A stretch of DNA of 64,000 nucleotides, taken from the NCBI RefSeq assembly GCF_900880675.1, contig NC_044210.1:4933157-4997156 (forward strand). The letters are read 5' to 3'. Every line of letters starts with the position of its first letter. The stretch's first letter is position 1. The position numbers were made by a program, and so were the translations under genes. This document shows, piece by piece, positions 59,302 through 64,000 of the stretch. The notes under the pieces were generated by a model. That model ran no database searches, was not told where the DNA came from, and saw only the letters and a program-made list of their open reading frames with translations. The DNA comes from Sparus aurata. Taxonomy: Eukaryota > Chordata > Actinopteri > Spariformes > Sparidae.

Positions 59302-62300
59302 TCAGGACACACACACCTCAGGCTGTGCAGTGGTGAGCTTACTACTACTACTACTACCAGCTGCAGCCACGTCGGCTGCTGGGGCTGACCCACCGTCAGA
59401 CCTTTCTGGGCCTGAGGCCTGACCGGCCATGGTCCTTCTGAAGAGACGCATGCTCATCTGTAGCAGCTCGTTGTCTACCACAGGCGGAACGGGATACTGC
59501 TTGGTGAGGCCCTGAAGAAGGAGAAGTAGAAGTAGATTTAAATGACGTCTGGAGAAAGCCAAGATTGGCAAAGGATAAATGCAGTATTCAATTCAACTTC
59601 CTGACAGCGGTGAGACGACGTCTACCTTGTCATTTTTTAGCAGCTGCCGGCGTATGGCGAAGTCTCTGCGGGCACACAGGGCCTTGCAGCAGGGCCCAAG
59701 GTTGCTCAGTAACCCTGCCCTCTCCACCCGCCTGTTGAGGGCTGCCATATTTAGAGCCCCCAGATCATGTTCAAACAGCTTTTCAGCATCTGGCAGGAGA
59801 GAGTAAATCAGCATTTAAGGATGCATCGCACAAAAACAGACTCAATTACTCTTTCGAATTTCTAAGTACAAAAACACACACACTGTACAGAAATGGCAGG
59901 TATAATAAACCCCATTATGATCAAAATGACTTGTTTTGCTGATTCAAACAATGTAATCATGTAACTAATTTAAAATTAACAAATGAAAAAAGGGCAAGCA
60001 TTGATGTTAGGTCATGAAGAAAAAAAAAAAAAAATCAGCGATTGAATTTCAAATGATTGTGACAAATACAGGTTTCAGCAGCCTTTCAAAGCGCTTTCAA
60101 GGTACCTAAACCGAACATTTCAAGCCTCTCAAAGCCTTCATCATCATTTACATTTAGTCATTACAAAATCACTTCTACATTGTAGCTATAAATGCGATTG
60201 CAAAAAATAAAAGTTTACTGAATCCCTTTAAACCAATCAATGTATGTTGTCACTTATTTTACCAGCTGTTAATATTAACTTGGATGTTATGATCATGGTT
60301 ATTTAAAAATTAAATACGTTTAAAATATTACAAGATTTTCGGTTTACATGAGTGATTGTGCTGAGGATACCTTTCGATGGAAACAAACATTTTGTAAGTA
60401 TATCAGAATTTAAGCATATTCCTCACCCTGAAAACACAACGGTTATAATTAAGCCAACTTTCAAGACTTTGCACAAACCCCAAATTAAATATTCTAGGGT
60501 TGCATGATGTATAAAATTCACCTTTGGGGTCATCCAGTTCAGACTTGCACACCTCTCTGACCTGCTCCAGGAGCTCAGGCCCAGCAAGTCGCTTGGAGAT
60601 GCCCGCCCTAAGAAGCACCGCCCCCGGGGTGAACCGGAGCAATGCCGCCCCTGCTGCCCGTGGCTCCTGCTTCTGCTTGGGCATCAGACTGGACCAGTCC
60701 ACATCAATTACATCCAGAGGTCCTGTCGGCACATAGATTAGGGGATTCATTTAAAAAAGGAAAAACCTGTTTCTTCACAATCTTTTTGATTGTTTGTTAA
60801 TGAAACAATCAATCCTTCAATATATCATGATCCAATATATATATTAAAAAAAAAGGAATACAGAAATTAACTTGCAAATCATTTCTATACAAGACTCTCA
60901 ATAAAGATGCATTTCCTCTTACCTGTGATTTTCTCATCATCTTGCTGATCCTCTTTTTTCTGGCTGTCGGCCAGAATTTCATCAAGCTCATCATCACTGA
61001 TTGGTTCATACTCCTCTCCAACAGATGCAACAGACTGTCCATCGTCTTCTTTCCCATCATCGTCTCCTGAGAACACAAAGTTTCGTTTATCTTAATATTG
61101 GGAGATTTTTTAAGGACAAATGAAATGCACCTGAAAAATGCGTACAAGTTTCCATCTTCCTACCGTCGATGCTGTCCGCCTTCTCCAGCTCCCGCGGCTC
61201 TCCCATCAGATGGTGACTGTTGCTCGGTTTCTCCGGCTCTGCGGGGCTGAAGGCTTCTCTTGGCAGCAGAGGCTCATAGTCACTCCTGTCCTGTCTCATC
61301 ATATCCCCTCGCAGGTCTCCTCTGATGTCACCTCTCAGTTCCCCTCGTCCTGGAGCCCTGGGGTCGCCATGGGGTGGTAGGTCCATCATCATCATCCTCT
61401 CCCTCTCTCGATCGCCGCCTCTGTCACCTCTGCTGTCTCTCTCCCGCTCCCTCTCCCGCTCCCTTTCCCGCTCTCGTTCGTGCTGCTGGATGAGTCCTTC
61501 GGGGAGTAAGCGTTCTCTGTCCCTGATATCCCTCTCCCTCAAGAGAGGCTCGCGGCCAGGTCGCATCAGAAGAGGCTCCCGTCCCCTGCTCGGCCAGTCC
61601 CTAGGTTCGGGCTCCCAGTCTCTCTGCTGCTGTAGGGGCTGTTGGAGGAGGAGCGGCTGCTGCTGCGGTGGCTGCTGCTGCGGCCTGAGCTCCTTTCGCT
61701 CTCGCTCCCGCTCAAAAGGCTCTCTATCTCGCTCCCTTTCTCGGCTGTCGTAAGAGCCGGCACGGGACCTGGCCTGCCTCTCAGAGTCAGGAGAGCTGCG
61801 CCTCGAGCTGTGGCTGCGGGAATCCTGGCGGTCTGTAAGACAATAGTAACAGATATGGGTCAGGCTCGGATCAGTTTAACAAAATGTTAATTGTTTTGTG
61901 TTGATACAGGTTCATGATGTGTGTTCATCTACCTGAGGAGGTGCTGCGGCTGGGCTCTCCTCTCCTCAACTGGTCAATTCGAGACTTCCTCTCGGCCCCT
62001 GGAGGGTCATTCACGACCGCCCGTTCTCTCTCCCGCTCTCTCTCGCGCTCTCTTTCCCTCTCACGCTCCCTTTCTCTCTCACGCTCCCGGTCGCGAGAGT
62101 TGGTGCCTTGCAGTCGGCCTCGGCGGGACCGTGGACCTTGGGGATCTTCTCTGTGGGCGGACTCGTTGGAGGGTGATCGCAGGCGTCTGGATGATGCGCG
62201 GCTCTGGTTGCTTCCCATGCTGCTACTGCGCGCCTGCTCCGGTGGAGGTTTGCGGAGCAGGGGCTGGGACATGAGGGGCTGTGGAGTGAGAGTCTGCAGT

Positions 62301-63744
62301 AGCATCGGAGGATCCTGGGGGATTAGAGGGGCAATGGCAGGGGGGTTGCACCGGTCCCTCTCCCTGCCGCCCCTGGGAACACCTCTCCTTAGAGGCTCAG
62401 CGGGAGCCCTCTCAGCAGGAGCCGGGGGAGCTTGCGTTTCAATTGGTCGGTCTGTGACCTCCTCATCTGACCAGTCACTGAAGTTGTCCATTTTGGACAG
62501 TGGAGACGGCTCAGTGTTGCCTCCAGTTCCGCGGTTATCAGGCCTCATGGAAGGCGGCGGTGTCCGCGGGCCTCTCTTTCTCTTACTATGCGGCTGATGA
62601 GCTGCTGTGTCCTCGTCAGACACATCAGATTCTCCTCCTCGAGACCGTTTCCTCTTCCGTTCAAGCGCCTTCTTCTTGGCTCCTTTCCTGGGGGAGTATA
62701 AGGGTGGAGGTCCATCTGTAGAACTGCCAGTTGGCGGTTCGGGGTTGAAACGATCTCCTGCACCAGCCAAGCTGCTGGCAGCGGCAATCTCCTCATCTTT
62801 GCGACCCTTCTTTAAGCCCTTCCTCTGCGATTTTGTCTTCTTTTTGCCCTCCTCATGGGACTGGGAGCCAACGATCTCTCTGTCTTCGCTGACAGCGACA
62901 GGAACCGGAGGTGGAGTGGACTCTCGCTGGTCTCTGCCTCTGCTACGGGAGTCAGTGGGGGTGTCTGCAAGATGCTCTCCACGCCTTTCGCCGCCTCTGC
63001 TGCGTTCTACGCGTGGCTCCAGGTCCTCGAGGCGGTTGCGTACTTCCCTCTTGTCCCCGCCTCCTCTGCGCTCCTCATCCTTCCAGTGACCGGGCTTTTC
63101 ATCAGATGAAAGAGTCCTTGGTGGAGAACGTAGCAAGGGCTCCTGGGGGCGCACCACCTGGCTCAGCAGACGATGCTTGTCACTACCTGCACGTACACAC
63201 AAAACAGTCACATAACCAAAGTTTTAAAGCGTTCAAGCAATAGCAGACGGCCTCTCAGCGCCACTCCTGGACTAACAGATGAGGCTCTTGATGGGAGGCA
63301 TTTGCAATCCTTTATGTAACAGCAAAATATCATGTAAAGCAGCCCTTTGATATGATTGCCCTTAAATCTAAGGCAAAGATAATCTGGTTTCCCTTATTGG
63401 AATGCATGCAACCAAAAGACAAGAAATTGAGGTGAATTAATACCAAAGAGAAATAAAACTTAAAATTATTGATCATTGCAGTGCAGTATAGGAGAGATGC
63501 ATTCCCATTTAAATAGGGGTGTGTCCTTTCAGAAAGAATATCCCTACTGTCAGATGGAGGCGGACACACTGGGCTGGGGAGGAGGGGCTGTGGGTGGAGC
63601 TTGGCCTGCCCTCGGCCAATTGGGCGCTCACTTTTGTCCTCTCCACTGTTGTAGCCGTCGCTGTCTGCCGGACTGAGGTCTCGCGTCACCCGCTTGGGCG
63701 ATGGTCGGGGGCTCGGGCTGCTCTCCACCCTGGTCCTCTTACGA
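59302..63744 (-). CDS. zc3h13: ZC3H13, C-terminal 917 residues (5' part beyond window)
   Basis: Subunit of the MACOM/WMM part of the nuclear m6A RNA methyltransferase complex, bridging WTAP/virilizer and holding the writer in the nucleus (family knowledge). Exons: 63632-63744, 61933-63186, 61164-61832, 60923-61066, 60522-60722, 59626-59789, 59302-59511. Phases match at every junction. Matching landmarks are RKRKRSRGGESDVSDED, FSDWSDEEV, RLRSPSNESAHRED, ERKSRIDQLRRGEPSRSTSS, YEPISDDELDEILAD, DVIDVDWSSLMPKQ, LRFTPGAVLLRAGISKRLAG and the final EVCVS. The middle is Arg/Ser/Glu-rich and disordered; the last 190 residues are the conserved WTAP-binding end. The N-terminal CCCH zinc finger is not in this window. 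The stop is TGA at 59302-59304. Confidence 0.95.
61445..62100. repeat. Arg-Glu codon repeats in zc3h13 (degenerate CTCTCTCCCG-type tracts)
   Basis: Two tracts, about 61445-61490 and 62020-62095, are built of short CT/CG-rich units. On the minus strand they encode runs of alternating Arg and Glu. The codons are mixed (CGC, CGG, CGA, AGA with GAG and GAA), which points to selection for the dipeptide as well as slippage. They lie inside the coding exons 61164-61832 and 61933-63186. Confidence 0.85.
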
Positions 63745-63897
63745 CTAAAAGGGAGATGGGGAGGAGAATTATAGCAACAAATGTAGAATTATCATGGTTA
63801 TCATTATTACAAACAAAAATGCATACGTTAGCATTTATCCCATTATTGGAATCCGCGTTGTTGTTTTAAATCAGAATGCTGAAAAAATAAAAATAAT

Positions 63898-64000
63898 TAA
63901 AAATGCACTACGGTAACTAAAGTGATCTGATTAATGTAGTGGAGTAATAAGTACAATAGTCACATTCAAAATGTAGTGGAATTGAAGTATGAAGTAGCAC
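63898..64000. mobile_element. Fragment of a common teleost repeat, running off the window
   Basis: The phrases 'gtagtggagtaataagtaca' and 'aatgtagtggaattgaagta' are typical of the middle of the repeat whose head ('agtggaagaagtactcagat') appears at 44597 and 44805. The element continues past the window edge, in a zc3h13 intron. Confidence 0.5.

Noticed and set aside
61914..63243. Plus-strand open frames of up to 227 codons
   Set aside because: They are antisense to zc3h13 exons and arise from Arg/Ser/Glu codon bias; the minus-strand reading matches a known protein with consistent splice sites.

Overview
This window is nuclear DNA from a vertebrate, almost certainly a teleost (probably a spiny-rayed fish). 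The coding sequence is cut into GT-AG introns, the spliced proteins are close to vertebrate orthologues along their whole length, and the non-coding DNA is full of short non-autonomous DNA transposons typical of teleosts. No prokaryotic, viral, CRISPR, tRNA or rRNA feature was found.

Four protein-coding genes lie head to tail, all on the minus strand. Reading in the direction of transcription (high to low coordinates): (1) the 3' part of zc3h13, whose last seven exons (59302-63744) are here and whose 5' part lies beyond the window; (2) rpl31 (53416-55720 coding, with a short 5' non-coding exon near 56245-56276); (3) chst10 (49346-51830 coding, with a 5' non-coding exon near 52324-52430); (4) map4k4 (3157-44221 coding), which fills two thirds of the window with 32 coding exons, a 15.3 kb intron, and a probable 3' UTR down to about position 555.

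I rebuilt each gene exon by exon from splice signals, reading phase and similarity to remembered vertebrate proteins. The map4k4 exons sum to 4485 nt (1494 residues plus stop), chst10 to 1089 nt (362 plus stop) and rpl31 to 375 nt (124 plus stop). The zc3h13 exons give 917 C-terminal residues plus stop. All phases agree across junctions.

The genes do unrelated jobs: an m6A-writer subunit, a ribosomal protein, a Golgi HNK-1 sulfotransferase and a Ste20-family kinase. They are linked by chromosomal history rather than by pathway. In human, RPL31, CHST10 and MAP4K4 lie together on chromosome 2, while ZC3H13 is on chromosome 13.

The rest is introns, UTRs and intergenic DNA with many miniature transposons (TTAA-flanked piggyBac-like, CAGGG-ended hAT-like, and the common teleost 'GGGCTGCAA' family), a roughly 490-bp purine-biased tract, microsatellites and a local tandem duplication upstream of map4k4. 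I found no convincing new biological system. The points most worth a second look are the long linker exon of map4k4, the purine tract in its last intron, transposon insertions in UTR or promoter-proximal positions, and a (CA)29 repeat placed against a chst10 splice acceptor.
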